This document shows, piece after piece, positions 37,010 to 45,105 of a DNA stretch of 64,000 bases. Both the position numbers and the translations under genes were made by a program. How positions within the stretch are numbered: position 1 is the first letter of the stretch; each line of letters opens with the position of its first letter. This DNA is from Streptomyces rubiginosohelvolus (GTDB lineage: Bacteria > Actinomycetota > Actinomycetes > Streptomycetales > Streptomycetaceae): assembly GCF_014649875.1 (NCBI RefSeq), contig NZ_BMTW01000015.1:123242-187241 (forward strand), read 5' to 3'. A model generated the notes under the pieces. It was not told the origin of the DNA and did no database searches. It worked only from the letters and a program-made list of their open reading frames with translations.

Positions 37010-38958
37010 ACGCCGCTCAGCTGCCGCCCGTCGCACCTGAGGTCACGGCCACGCTCGTGGAGGGCCTCTCGCCCCGGCTGCGCAAACGGCTGGACGCGGC
37101 GGTCACCAAGCTCGCCGCCCGCCCGACGCACCGCGACGGGGACACCACGACGATCGAGGTCGACGACGAGACCGAGCTGCGCCTGTACGCCCCGGGCGGG
37201 GTGGTGGCGAAGGTGGAGGACGTCACCTGCGGCTGCCTCCTCGCCCCGGCCTGCGTCCACCGCGCGGCCGCGGCCTGTGCCGCCCCCGCGACCGACCTGG
37301 CGCCGGAGCCCGCCGAACAGGCCACCCCGGAAGCGCCGGGACCGGCCTCGGCGACGGCCCCGACCCCCTTCGGCCCCGACGCCGCCCATGCCCTCGGCCT
37401 CAACGTCGCCCCCGCCTCCGGCCCCGACGCCGCCACCGGCGTCGCCGCCAACGCAGCCCCCGGCCGCGCCCCCAACGCCGCCCCCGACGCCGCCACCCCG
37501 CACGAGACGGCGAGCCCGGACCAGCGTGCCGCCGCCGACGCCCTCTGGTCGGCGGGCGCCGCCGTGCTGGAGGCCGGGGTCGACGGGGCCGGGGCCGTCA
37601 CCCAGTCGGCCCTCCTGCGCGCCGCGCACAGCGCCCGGCTCCGACACCTGCCCCGTGCCGCCGGCGCCGCGCTCTCCGTCGTCACGCTGCTGCGCGCGGC
37701 CCGCGCCGGGAACCCGTCGTACCGGACCGCCGAGCTCGTCACCGCCCTGGCCGAACTCCTGGGCACCGCCCGGCGGGTGGGGACGGCGTCCGGGGCGGAG
37801 CTGGCAGCCGTCCGGGGCCGGGTGCGTCGGCCGTACAGCCCGGACGGCTCGCTCCGCCTGTACGGCCTGTTCACCGAACCCGTGGTCACCGACTCGGGGC
37901 ACGGCGGCGTCCGCACCTGGGTCGCCGGAGCCGACGGCCGCCTCTTCACCGTCGGCGATGTGGCGCCCGGCGGCGTGGGGCGGGCCCTCGGCGTGGCCGA
38001 CCGGGCCGTGCGCCTGGGGGACAGCGCCCTCACCCACCGGGAGCTGGGCCGCGCCGGTCTCGCCGTCTCGGGCGCGACGGTCTCGCCCGACGGCAGACTG
38101 GGCGCCGGAAAGGCCGTCAAGGCCGTCACCGCCCGGGGTGCGGCGTGGACGGAGCCGCCGCTCGCCGCCCTGTGGGAGACACCACCGGCCGAACAGGCCG
38201 CCCGCGCCCTGCGGTCCACCTCCCGCTACGCGGACCCGGACGGCACCGGCAGCGACCTGCTCTTCCTGGACGTCGAACTCCTCGGCGCGGTACGGGAACC
38301 GGGCGGCGCCTGCCTGCTCGCGCAGTGCGAGGGAGGCGTTCGGATCCGGCTCACCGTCGCCGACGACGACCCCGCGCTGGCCCACCGCGACAACCTGGCC
38401 CTGCTGGCCGCCGCGCCGGGGACCCGGCTGAGGATCATCGGCCGCCTGATTCCCGCCACCCACCCCCGGCTCACCCTCCTCGCGTGCACGCACCCCACCG
38501 GCGAGGGCACGGTCGACCTCGGCCTCGACCGGCTGCGCCGCGCCGACCTCCCGGACCCGTCCGCCCCCGCCCACTTCGCCCCGCCGCAGCCCGCGGGACC
38601 CGGCGGGGCATCGCCCCTGTACCTCCTGGAGCGCCGGGTCGAACAGACGGTTCCGGCGGGCCGCGCCGCCCTGGGCCTGCTGAGCGATGTCACCGCCGAG
38701 ACCCGCCGGATCCGCCGCGGCGGTCTCCCCACGGCTGCCGCGCTGCTCACCGCCCTGTGCGCCTCGGCCGCCCAGCGTGATCGCGATCTGTTCGGCCGTC
38801 TGCTCCCGGCCGACACCGACGGTTTCGCCGCGTACTGGCTGGCGGCCGCCCGCTACACGGCCGCCGTGTCCGAATCGCTGTGCGCGGCAGCCTGGAACGC
38901 GACGGAGGGAGATCCGGTCGCGGTGCCGCCCGTTCCGGTCCACGACGCGGCGGGCTGA
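37006..38958 (+). CDS. SWIM zinc-finger-type protein (YehQ-like)
   Basis: A 650-aa protein, last in the operon. A SWIM-type CXCX(n)CXH motif is visible near the N-terminus as TCGCLLAPACVHRAA (around residues 74-88); SWIM fingers bind DNA or protein. A low-complexity Ala/Pro/Asp linker with repeated units (about 105-165) follows, then a large mixed region of unknown fold. E. coli YehQ is also a SWIM protein in the same gene neighbourhood. ATG 37006 overlaps the vWA-protein stop by 4 nt. The gene is convergent with a minus-strand gene 84 nt away; no strong terminator is visible in that space. Confidence 0.83.
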   Translation: MNAAQLPPVAPEVTATLVEGLSPRLRKRLDAAVTKLAARPTHRDGDTTTIEVDDETELRLYAPGGVVAKVEDVTCGCLLAPACVHRAAAACAAPATDLAPEPAEQATPEAPGPASATAPTPFGPDAAHALGLNVAPASGPDAATGVAANAAPGRAPNAAPDAATPHETASPDQRAAADALWSAGAAVLEAGVDGAGAVTQSALLRAAHSARLRHLPRAAGAALSVVTLLRAARAGNPSYRTAELVTALAELLGTARRVGTASGAELAAVRGRVRRPYSPDGSLRLYGLFTEPVVTDSGHGGVRTWVAGADGRLFTVGDVAPGGVGRALGVADRAVRLGDSALTHRELGRAGLAVSGATVSPDGRLGAGKAVKAVTARGAAWTEPPLAALWETPPAEQAARALRSTSRYADPDGTGSDLLFLDVELLGAVREPGGACLLAQCEGGVRIRLTVADDDPALAHRDNLALLAAAPGTRLRIIGRLIPATHPRLTLLACTHPTGEGTVDLGLDRLRRADLPDPSAPAHFAPPQPAGPGGASPLYLLERRVEQTVPAGRAALGLLSDVTAETRRIRRGGLPTAAALLTALCASAAQRDRDLFGRLLPADTDGFAAYWLAAARYTAAVSESLCAAAWNATEGDPVAVPPVPVHDAAG

Positions 38959-39042
38959 GGCGCGGACCGCCCGACACCGGGCAGTCCACCCCGCCGATCG
39001 GCGTCGGCCGGCGCGGCGCACCCGCCCCACGCGTGCACCGGT

Positions 39043-39597
39043 TCACCGCGGTCTCAGCTCGCGACTTCGGGCCCGGTTCTCCGCGACGTTGCGCGTCTTC
39101 TTCCTGCGGCCCGACTCGGCGAGCAGGGCGAGTACAGCCGGCGACCTCGACCCCTCGGCGAGGGTGCGCTGCATCCAGTCGGTGACCTCCGCCAACTCGG
39201 CCGTCGTCGGCACGTGACCGTCCTGGACGTGCAGGTGGAACAGCCAGTCGCGGATACGGCGGCGGATGAACGCGCGGTGCCCTTCCCCTTCGAGCCCGTC
39301 GATCTCCGGCAGGAGTCCGGATGCCCACTCCCGGAACTCGGCAGGTCCGGCCGTCCTCATCGCGATCTCGTCCACGAGGGCGACCACCGCCGACTTGGCG
39401 ACCATCTCGACGGGGTCTCGAAGAATGGTGGCCACGATCGCCCGGTCCCGGTCCCGGCTCGGCGAGGAAGCGATCACCGACACGATGCGTCGGTAGGCGG
39501 ACCATCGAACGTGTTCGTCCGCGACCGCGTCGTCGACGTCCACGCCGGGGATGCCGGCCACCGCGAGCAACTCGGCCACGTCGGCATGCAAGGTCAT
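39043..39597 (-). CDS. Hypothetical protein, helical, 184 aa
   Basis: Not recognised. Starts MTLHADVAELLAVAGIPGVD and continues with mostly helical sequence (ATILRDPVEMVAKSAVVALVDEIA, RAFIRRRIRDWLFHLHVQ), ending in a basic tail. No membrane segment or metal motif. ATG 39597 follows GGGAGGGG, a strong ribosome site, which supports a real gene and this start over a longer frame. The helical repeats could form a HEAT-like fold, but this is a guess. It is divergent from a TetR regulator. Confidence 0.72.
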   Translation of the reverse strand: MTLHADVAELLAVAGIPGVDVDDAVADEHVRWSAYRRIVSVIASSPSRDRDRAIVATILRDPVEMVAKSAVVALVDEIAMRTAGPAEFREWASGLLPEIDGLEGEGHRAFIRRRIRDWLFHLHVQDGHVPTTAELAEVTDWMQRTLAEGSRSPAVLALLAESGRRKKTRNVAENRARSRELRPR

Positions 39598-39832
39598 CGC
39601 TTCACCCCTCCCGGACAGCCTGTCTAGCGTGCATCGGCATCGGCTGTCACGTCGGAGTCCTGGGCGGCGACGTCCGGGGCGAGCCGGATCGCGCCCGCCT
39701 GCCCCCCCCCGGAACGTCCGGGCCGGGCTCGCTCGCCCCCGGAAGCAGCCGACGTCAGACATCCGGCCGCGTCCCGGGAGCGCACCGCCGGGACCCCGGG
39801 TAACGTCGGACGCGGCTGAGGAAGGTGTGGCC

Positions 39833-40477
39833 ATGACGCAGGATCGCGGGGAGCAGACGTTTCAGCGGATCGTCCAGGCCGCCGGAATCGTGATCGACCG
39901 GGACGGCTACGCCGGTGCCTCGACCCCGGCGATCCTCCGCCTGGCCAACGTCTCCCGCAGCGGCTTCTACCACCATTTCGCGTCGAAGCAGGACCTCGGT
40001 GACGAGATCCTGGCCCGCCAGCACACGTACTTCCAGCAGGTCTCCGAGCAGATGGCGGCGGGCCCGGCCCCCGAGCTCTGGCTCCAGGCCCTGGTGGACA
40101 TCAGCCACCACTACACCGCCGGCCTCCTGGAGGACCCCGTCCTGCGGGCCGCCGTGCGCCTCTCGATCGAGCCGGGCCCGTACCAGACCGCCGAGAGCTA
40201 CGCGGGTTCGCTGGGTGCCGTCACCGCCGCTCTCGAATCCGCGCGCGAGGCCGAGGAGATCCAGGACCACGTCGAGCCCGTGGAGACCGCGCGGACACTC
40301 GTCGGCTGCTACAGCGGCGTACAGATGCTGTCCCTCGCCCTGGCCGAGCGGGACGCCCTGCACCAGCAGGTCAGCGCCATGTGGTCCCTGGTCATGCCCG
40401 GCATCGCCCGTCCGGAGGTCTTCGCCCGCCTGCGTCTAGGGCCGCCGCGCTCCATGGGTACGTCCCCGCCGCGCTGA
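39833..40477 (+). CDS. TetR-family regulator, ScbR/ArpA-like
   Basis: A 214-aa regulator. The DNA-binding domain contains FQRIVQAAGIVIDRDGYAGA and VSRSGFYHHFASKQDLGDEIL. The overall layout and the C-terminal block MWSLVMPGIARPEVFARLRLG resemble gamma-butyrolactone receptors (ArpA/ScbR family), which control antibiotic production; members that no longer bind the signal also exist. No butyrolactone synthase (AfsA-like) gene is adjacent. ATG 39833 follows GAGGAAGG; a -10-like TAACGT lies at 39801. The ScbR subgroup is less certain than the TetR family. Confidence 0.83.
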   Translation: MTQDRGEQTFQRIVQAAGIVIDRDGYAGASTPAILRLANVSRSGFYHHFASKQDLGDEILARQHTYFQQVSEQMAAGPAPELWLQALVDISHHYTAGLLEDPVLRAAVRLSIEPGPYQTAESYAGSLGAVTAALESAREAEEIQDHVEPVETARTLVGCYSGVQMLSLALAERDALHQQVSAMWSLVMPGIARPEVFARLRLGPPRSMGTSPPR

Positions 40478-40497
40478 GACGGCGGTGCCGGGAAACC

Positions 40498-41325
40498 CTA
40501 GTCCGCCCAGTGGGGCGGGCGCTCCAGGGTCTGCGGGACCTTCGTGCGGGCGTCGCCCCGCGCGGCGTTCAGCTGGGGCTGGGTGAGAAACAGCGCGCCG
40601 CGCAGATCCGCCCCGCACAGATTGGTGTCCCGCATGTCCGCGCCGATCAGGTCGGCGTCGCGCAGATCGGATCCTGACAGGTCGGCCGCGATGAGGAGGG
40701 CCCCGCGCAGGCTGGCGCCGCGCAGCTTCGCACCGCGCAGCCGGGAGCCCATGAGATGGGCGCCCCGGTGGTTCTTCTTGCGCCCGGGGACCGCCGCCCG
40801 GGCCAGCTCGCTGGCCCGCAGGAGCAGCGGGTTCACCTCGCCGCGCAGCGTGTCCACGTCGACGGCGAGCAGCGTCTCGGCCGTGTCCCGGGTGAGGGCG
40901 TCCAGCCGCTCGTACGCCCGGCGCAGATCCCCGTGCACGGGCCCGGCCGCGGGCAGGTCCAGGGCCTGCGCGATGTACTTGAGAAGCTCATGGAGCTGCC
41001 GCACGACGGGGAAGGCCTCGTACATCGCACGGGCCGAATCCGGCTCCTCGCGCCAGCTGACGCCCTTGAAGGTGACCTGGGAGACCTTCTGGCCCGCCCC
41101 GAAGCAGTCGAACACCGTGCAGCCGTTGTACCCCTGGTCACGCAGCCGCTGGTGGATGCCGCAGCGGAAGTCCTCCTGGAGGTTTGCGCAGGGCGTGCCG
41201 GCGGACTTGTCCACCGGGAAGTCCGAGGAGCGCGAGAAGGGCAGCGCCACGCAGCACAGCCCGAAGCAGCTCCCGCAATCGGCCTGCAGGTCGGGCTGGG
41301 CGGCGTACGAGGTGCGCTCGGACAA
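40498..41325 (-). CDS. Pentapeptide-repeat protein with cysteine-rich N-terminus
   Basis: A 275-aa protein in two parts. The N-terminal part carries cysteines in DCGSCFGLCCVALPF and later PCANLQEDFRCGIH, DCFGAGQ, a pattern suited to binding a metal or iron-sulfur cluster. The C-terminal part (about 190-250) is a right-handed beta-helix of A(D/N)LXX units: KLRGASLRGALLIAADLSG, DLRDADLIGADMRDTNLCG. Some pentapeptide proteins mimic DNA and protect gyrase, but this one has too few coils to claim that. The start is a rare TTG at 41325, 7 nt after AGGAG. Confidence 0.83.
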   Translation of the reverse strand: MSERTSYAAQPDLQADCGSCFGLCCVALPFSRSSDFPVDKSAGTPCANLQEDFRCGIHQRLRDQGYNGCTVFDCFGAGQKVSQVTFKGVSWREEPDSARAMYEAFPVVRQLHELLKYIAQALDLPAAGPVHGDLRRAYERLDALTRDTAETLLAVDVDTLRGEVNPLLLRASELARAAVPGRKKNHRGAHLMGSRLRGAKLRGASLRGALLIAADLSGSDLRDADLIGADMRDTNLCGADLRGALFLTQPQLNAARGDARTKVPQTLERPPHWAD

Positions 41326-41428
41326 GACGGTGACTCCTGGTGGCGTGCGGGGCCGGCAGCGGTGTGCCGGTGGCTGTACGCCCCCATTTTGTCCCGCGTG
41401 CTCCGAACGCGGCGTACCGGGAGGCCGG

Positions 41429-41599
41429 TCAGCCTTCCGGACGCAGGATCCCGCGCTCGTAGGCCTTCACCAGCCGCTGCGGCACCTGGTGGACGGTTCC
41501 GTCGATCGTCACGGGGACGAGCTGAGGCGTCGTCGCCTTCCACTGGGCGCGACGGTGACGGGTGTTGCTGCGGGACATCTTCCGCTTGGGGACTGCCAT
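41429..41599 (-). CDS. rpmF: Ribosomal protein bL32, cysteine-free (zinc-independent) paralogue
   Basis: A 56-aa large-subunit ribosomal protein, too short to be found by a simple ORF scan. It starts MAVPKRKMSRSNTRHRRAQW, the bL32 signature, and ends RLVKAYERGILRPEG. It has no cysteine, so it is the C-minus form that does not need zinc. In Streptomyces such paralogues replace zinc-binding ribosomal proteins when zinc is scarce and are repressed by Zur (established). A Zur-box candidate lies 39 nt upstream. ATG 41599 follows AAAGGTGG. Confidence 0.9.
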   Translation of the reverse strand: MAVPKRKMSRSNTRHRRAQWKATTPQLVPVTIDGTVHQVPQRLVKAYERGILRPEG

Positions 41600-41638
41600 G
41601 AGGGACCACCTTTGTCGTTGACCTCGAAGAACGCTATA

Positions 41639-41653
41639 TGAAAACGATAGTCA
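41639..41653. promoter_or_regulatory. Candidate Zur box
   Basis: The 15-bp near-palindrome TGAAAACGATAGTCA fits the actinobacterial Zur consensus TGAAAATGATTTTCA at 12 of 15 positions. It lies 39 nt upstream of the cysteine-free bL32 gene, as expected for zinc repression. Confidence 0.7.
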
Positions 41654-41746
41654 ACACCAAGTCGCCACCGGCTTGTCCATCTGCCGTCGTCGATCGGGCC
41701 GAAGGCCGCCCCGCCGGGGGTCGGGTTGCTGCCTGCCCCCGTCGGC

Positions 41747-42427
41747 CTACGCCGGTACGCCGCACGGACGGAGGATCATCAGCGAGTCCTCCAGGGTCGC
41801 GACCATGGCGAAGGGGAAGCGGTCGACTTCGAGGCAGAGGGCGACGTCGTCCTGGTGGGCTCCTTCGCGGATGCCGTCCGTCAGTTCCGTGGCGGCGCGC
41901 GACTCCGCGGCGCGGCGCACGAACGCGGTCGCGTCCGCCCCCGACCCGGTGACTCTCCCCGCGATGTACTGGGCGCACGCCAGGTCCTCCTCGGCGCGCC
42001 CGTCCTCGCCGGTGACCACGAACGTGACGTCCTCGCAACCGCGTTGGCGCAGGAGCCCCGCCGTCGCCTCCGCCACCACGAAGCCGGCGCACAGCACCAG
42101 CGACGCTTCCTTGACCGCGAGGGCGCCCACCGTCCCCGCCGTGGTCTTCTGTATGACGGTGCGTCCGCCCAGGTAGGCGGAGCGCAGCAGGCCCGGTGAG
42201 TTGACGGCGTCGAAGCCGCGCGCCGGCGCACCGTCCTTGAGCGCCACCCAGTCCGGATGGCTCGCCTTGAGCGCGAGGGCGTCGTCGAGTGACTCGGCGA
42301 GGACGATCTTCTCCGCCCCTCGCGCGAAGGCCCAGGCGGCCACCGTGTAGGCCCGCATGACGTCGACCACGACCGCCACGGACGGCGTTCCGGTGAGCTC
42401 GGGGATGCCGAGGAAGCGAGTGTCCAT
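41747..42427 (-). CDS. comB: 2-phosphosulfolactate phosphatase (ComB family)
   Basis: A 226-aa protein of the ComB family, Mg-dependent enzymes that release phosphate from 2-phosphosulfolactate. Typical segments: VAVVVDVMRAYTVAAWAFARGA, DDALALKASHP, GGRTVIQKTTAGTVGAL, CAGFVVAEAT. Streptomycetes make no coenzyme M by the archaeal route, so the physiological substrate may differ. ATG 42427 is chosen because the family begins close to MDTRFLGIPELTG. The gene is divergent from the SARP-type regulator, 140 nt apart, with a DasR-like site in the shared region. Confidence 0.8.
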   Translation of the reverse strand: MDTRFLGIPELTGTPSVAVVVDVMRAYTVAAWAFARGAEKIVLAESLDDALALKASHPDWVALKDGAPARGFDAVNSPGLLRSAYLGGRTVIQKTTAGTVGALAVKEASLVLCAGFVVAEATAGLLRQRGCEDVTFVVTGEDGRAEEDLACAQYIAGRVTGSGADATAFVRRAAESRAATELTDGIREGAHQDDVALCLEVDRFPFAMVATLEDSLMILRPCGVPA

Positions 42428-42525
42428 CCGGTCATGATCGAGTAAGCCCCTCCCGAAGTCCCCGACTTCGTGAGCCACTTCACACCGGCAGGCGCGCACG
42501 CCCGCGTTCCCTTGATCGGGCACAT

Positions 42526-42537
42526 TGGTCCAGTCCA
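42526..42537. promoter_or_regulatory. Candidate DasR-type operator (dre) before the SARP-type regulator gene
   Basis: TGGTCCAGTCCA matches the DasR consensus TGGTCTAGACCA at 10 of 12 positions and is flanked by TT and AA. It lies 30 nt before the regulator start, in the region shared with the divergent comB gene. Position is that of a repressor site; binding is inferred. Confidence 0.4.
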
Positions 42538-42567
42538 AACTGTGCATGAGTGGGCGAGGGGGATGCC

Positions 42568-44901
42568 ATGTCGGATACGGCGTCGGCGACGGTGGACCCG
42601 CAGGGCGAGCCGGGCGGGCCGGGCGAGGGAGACGAACGTGGCACGGTCGGCCCACGGATCCAGTCGTTCCGCCGCCGGGCCGGGCTCAGCCAGGAGGCGG
42701 CCGCGTCCCGGGCCGGGATCAGCACCAGGGCGCTGCGCGACATCGAGCGCGGCCGCGCCCGGCGGCCCCGGGTGCACACCCTGCGAAGCCTGGCCGCGAC
42801 GCTGGGGCTGAGCGACGACGAACTGGCGGACCTGCTGGCCGACGCCCGCACCGGGCCACCGCGCGACACCGGTCGGCCGAACCTGCTGATCCTCGGCCCG
42901 CTCGTCCTCCGGCGCGGCCGGATCCCCGTCCCGGTCAGCAGCCCGATGCTGCGCCGTCTGCTCGGGCTTCTTGCGCTCAAGCACCCCGAGCCCGCCACCC
43001 AGCAGGAGATCACGGACACCCTCTGGCCGTCCGGGCCACCCCGCTCCCACCCGAGCCTGATCCACACGTACGTCACCCAGGCCCGTCGGCTGCTGGCACC
43101 GTGCGGGCCACAGGACGCCCCGCTGCCGACCGTCGTCCGGTCGCCCACCGGTTACCGGCTGGAGGCGTCCCGGGACCGGACCGACCTCGGCCGCTTCGAC
43201 GAACTGCTGGCCCGGGCGGAGCGCCTGCGCCACGCGCCGGACCCGGAGGCCCTCTACGCCGCCCTGGCGGAGGCTCTGCGCTGCTGGCGCGGGCCGGTCC
43301 TGGCGGACGCCGACCCCGTGCTGCGCCGGCATCCGGCAGCGGTGGCCGCCGACGAGCGGCGGGTCCGGGCGGCGCTCCTGCACGCCGACACCGCACTACT
43401 GCTTCGCCGCTCCGGGGAGGCCGTCCCGGTGCTGGCCGACCTGGTGAACACCGAGCCGCTCCACGAGGGCCTGCACGCCCGGCTGATCCTCGCCCTCGCC
43501 GACAGCGGGGAACAGGCCGCCGCGCTCCAGGTGTTCACCCGCCTGCGCGACCGGCTCGTCGAGGAACTGGGCATCGAGCCCGGCACGGAGATGCGCGAGG
43601 CCCAGCTGCGGGTGCTGCGCCGCCAACCGCCCGGCCCGCACCCCACCGCCCACCACACACCGGCCCACCGCGAGCCCGCTCGCTCCACGGAGGCCTACCG
43701 CACGGAGAGCCACCCCACGGAGATCCGTCGCACACCCGCCGACGCCACAGCGGCCGCCGGTCCGACGCCGCCCCCGGCCCAACTGCCGTCCGGTGCAACC
43801 ACCTTCGTCGGGCGACGACCGCAGATGCGCGTACTCGACACCCTCGTCGCGTCCGACCCGGCGCGGCGACCGCACATCGCGGTGGTGGTCGGTGCGCCCG
43901 GCGTCGGCAAGTCCGCCCTCGCCACGCACTGGGCGCACGCCCGGCGCGACCGCTTCCCGGACGGGCAGCTGTACGTCGACCTGCGCGGCCACTCCCCACG
44001 TCCGGCGCTGCGTCCCGGCGACGTACTCGCCCCGTTCCTCCGGGCCCTCGGCGCCCCGCCCCACGCACTCCCCGAGCACCCGGCGAACGAGGACGAGGCC
44101 GCCGCGCTCTACCGCACCCTGCTCGCCGACAAGCGCCTGCTGATCGTGCTGGACAACGCGCGCGACGCCGAGCAGGTCAGGCCGCTCCTCCCCGGTGCCC
44201 GGGGCTGCACGGTCGTCATCACCAGCCGCAGCCGGCTCGCCGGGCTGGTCTCGTCCGACGGTGCGCGCCGCATCGCCCTGGACGTGCTCGACCCGGACGA
44301 GGGCCGCCAACTGCTGGGCAGCATCGCCGGATCGTGCAACGTCGCGGCCGAGGAGGCGGCGGCCCGCAGGATCGTGGAGCTCTGCGGCGGCCTGCCGCTG
44401 GCGATCAGGATCGCCGGAGCCGATCTCGTGGCCCGCAACGCGAGCATCGCCGCCCACAGCGCCGAGCTGGCGGGCGCGGGCGACGGCGTCCTCGGCCGGC
44501 TGCGCATCGAGGGGGACCGGCGTTCCACCGTACGGTCCGCCTTCGAGCTGTCCTACCGCACGCTTCCCGACGAAGCCCGGCGGATGTTCCGGCTCCTCGG
44601 CCAGCTGCCCGGCCCCGACCTCACCGTGGACGCCGCCGCAGAGCTCGCGGGCACAACCCCGGCCGCGTCGGCCGCACTTCTGGCGTGCCTCGCGGACGCC
44701 CATCTGGTACGGGAGAGGGCGGGCCGTTTCGGGCTGGACGTCCTGCTGCGCTCGTACGCCCGCGAGCTGATCGGCACGGACGAGGCGCACACCGCCCGAA
44801 GGCGGCTCGTGCTCTCCCGGGCTCGCGGTCCCGCCCGGCGCGACAACGTCCAGGACAACTGCTCCGGCAGTTACGCCAGTTCTGCCGGTTCCCGCGCCTA
44901 G
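42568..44901 (+). CDS. SARP/AfsR-like regulator with N-terminal XRE domain and NB-ARC ATPase
   Basis: A 777-aa regulator. Domain order: an XRE-type helix-turn-helix (about 25-85; IQSFRRRAGLSQEAAASRAGIS), a winged-helix OmpR-like DNA-binding domain with the BTAD helical domain of SARP activators (about 100-350), a His/Pro/Thr-rich linker, then an NB-ARC/STAND ATPase (Walker A VGAPGVGKSALA; RLLIVLDNARDAEQV; ITSRSRLAGL; CGGLPLAIRIAG). The TPR tail of AfsR is missing. SARP proteins activate antibiotic genes. ATG 42568 follows GAGGGGGA; an in-frame GTG at 42550 is possible. A codirectional MFS pump follows, and comB is divergent. Confidence 0.86.
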   Translation: MSDTASATVDPQGEPGGPGEGDERGTVGPRIQSFRRRAGLSQEAAASRAGISTRALRDIERGRARRPRVHTLRSLAATLGLSDDELADLLADARTGPPRDTGRPNLLILGPLVLRRGRIPVPVSSPMLRRLLGLLALKHPEPATQQEITDTLWPSGPPRSHPSLIHTYVTQARRLLAPCGPQDAPLPTVVRSPTGYRLEASRDRTDLGRFDELLARAERLRHAPDPEALYAALAEALRCWRGPVLADADPVLRRHPAAVAADERRVRAALLHADTALLLRRSGEAVPVLADLVNTEPLHEGLHARLILALADSGEQAAALQVFTRLRDRLVEELGIEPGTEMREAQLRVLRRQPPGPHPTAHHTPAHREPARSTEAYRTESHPTEIRRTPADATAAAGPTPPPAQLPSGATTFVGRRPQMRVLDTLVASDPARRPHIAVVVGAPGVGKSALATHWAHARRDRFPDGQLYVDLRGHSPRPALRPGDVLAPFLRALGAPPHALPEHPANEDEAAALYRTLLADKRLLIVLDNARDAEQVRPLLPGARGCTVVITSRSRLAGLVSSDGARRIALDVLDPDEGRQLLGSIAGSCNVAAEEAAARRIVELCGGLPLAIRIAGADLVARNASIAAHSAELAGAGDGVLGRLRIEGDRRSTVRSAFELSYRTLPDEARRMFRLLGQLPGPDLTVDAAAELAGTTPAASAALLACLADAHLVRERAGRFGLDVLLRSYARELIGTDEAHTARRRLVLSRARGPARRDNVQDNCSGSYASSAGSRA

Positions 44902-44944
44902 TCCGGCGAGGGCCGGAAGAACCGCAGGTCAACTCACCTCCCCT

Positions 44945-44968
44945 CGGCCGGGTTCGGCCTCCCGGCCG
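44945..44968 (+). terminator. Putative terminator after the SARP-type gene
   Basis: An 8-bp perfect GC stem (CGGCCGGG and its complement) with an 8-nt loop, 44 nt after the regulator's stop and before the MFS gene. It is modest in size, so read-through is possible. Confidence 0.4.
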
Positions 44969-45105
44969 CCTCCGCCTTCTCTGGTCCGGCTGCATGAGCC
45001 CGAACAGGCCCCAGCCGTACGGTTGGCCGCACCGCAGCCCTTCCCCGTGCCCAGCCACGGGAGTTGCGCATGCGCCGGCACGAGTGAGCGAAGGATGGAA
45101 CGACG

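Noticed and set aside
31376..38226. Several long minus-strand frames opposite the MoxR, vWA and SWIM genes
   Set aside because: Same reason: mirror frames produced by third-position G+C bias; no ribosome sites or domains.
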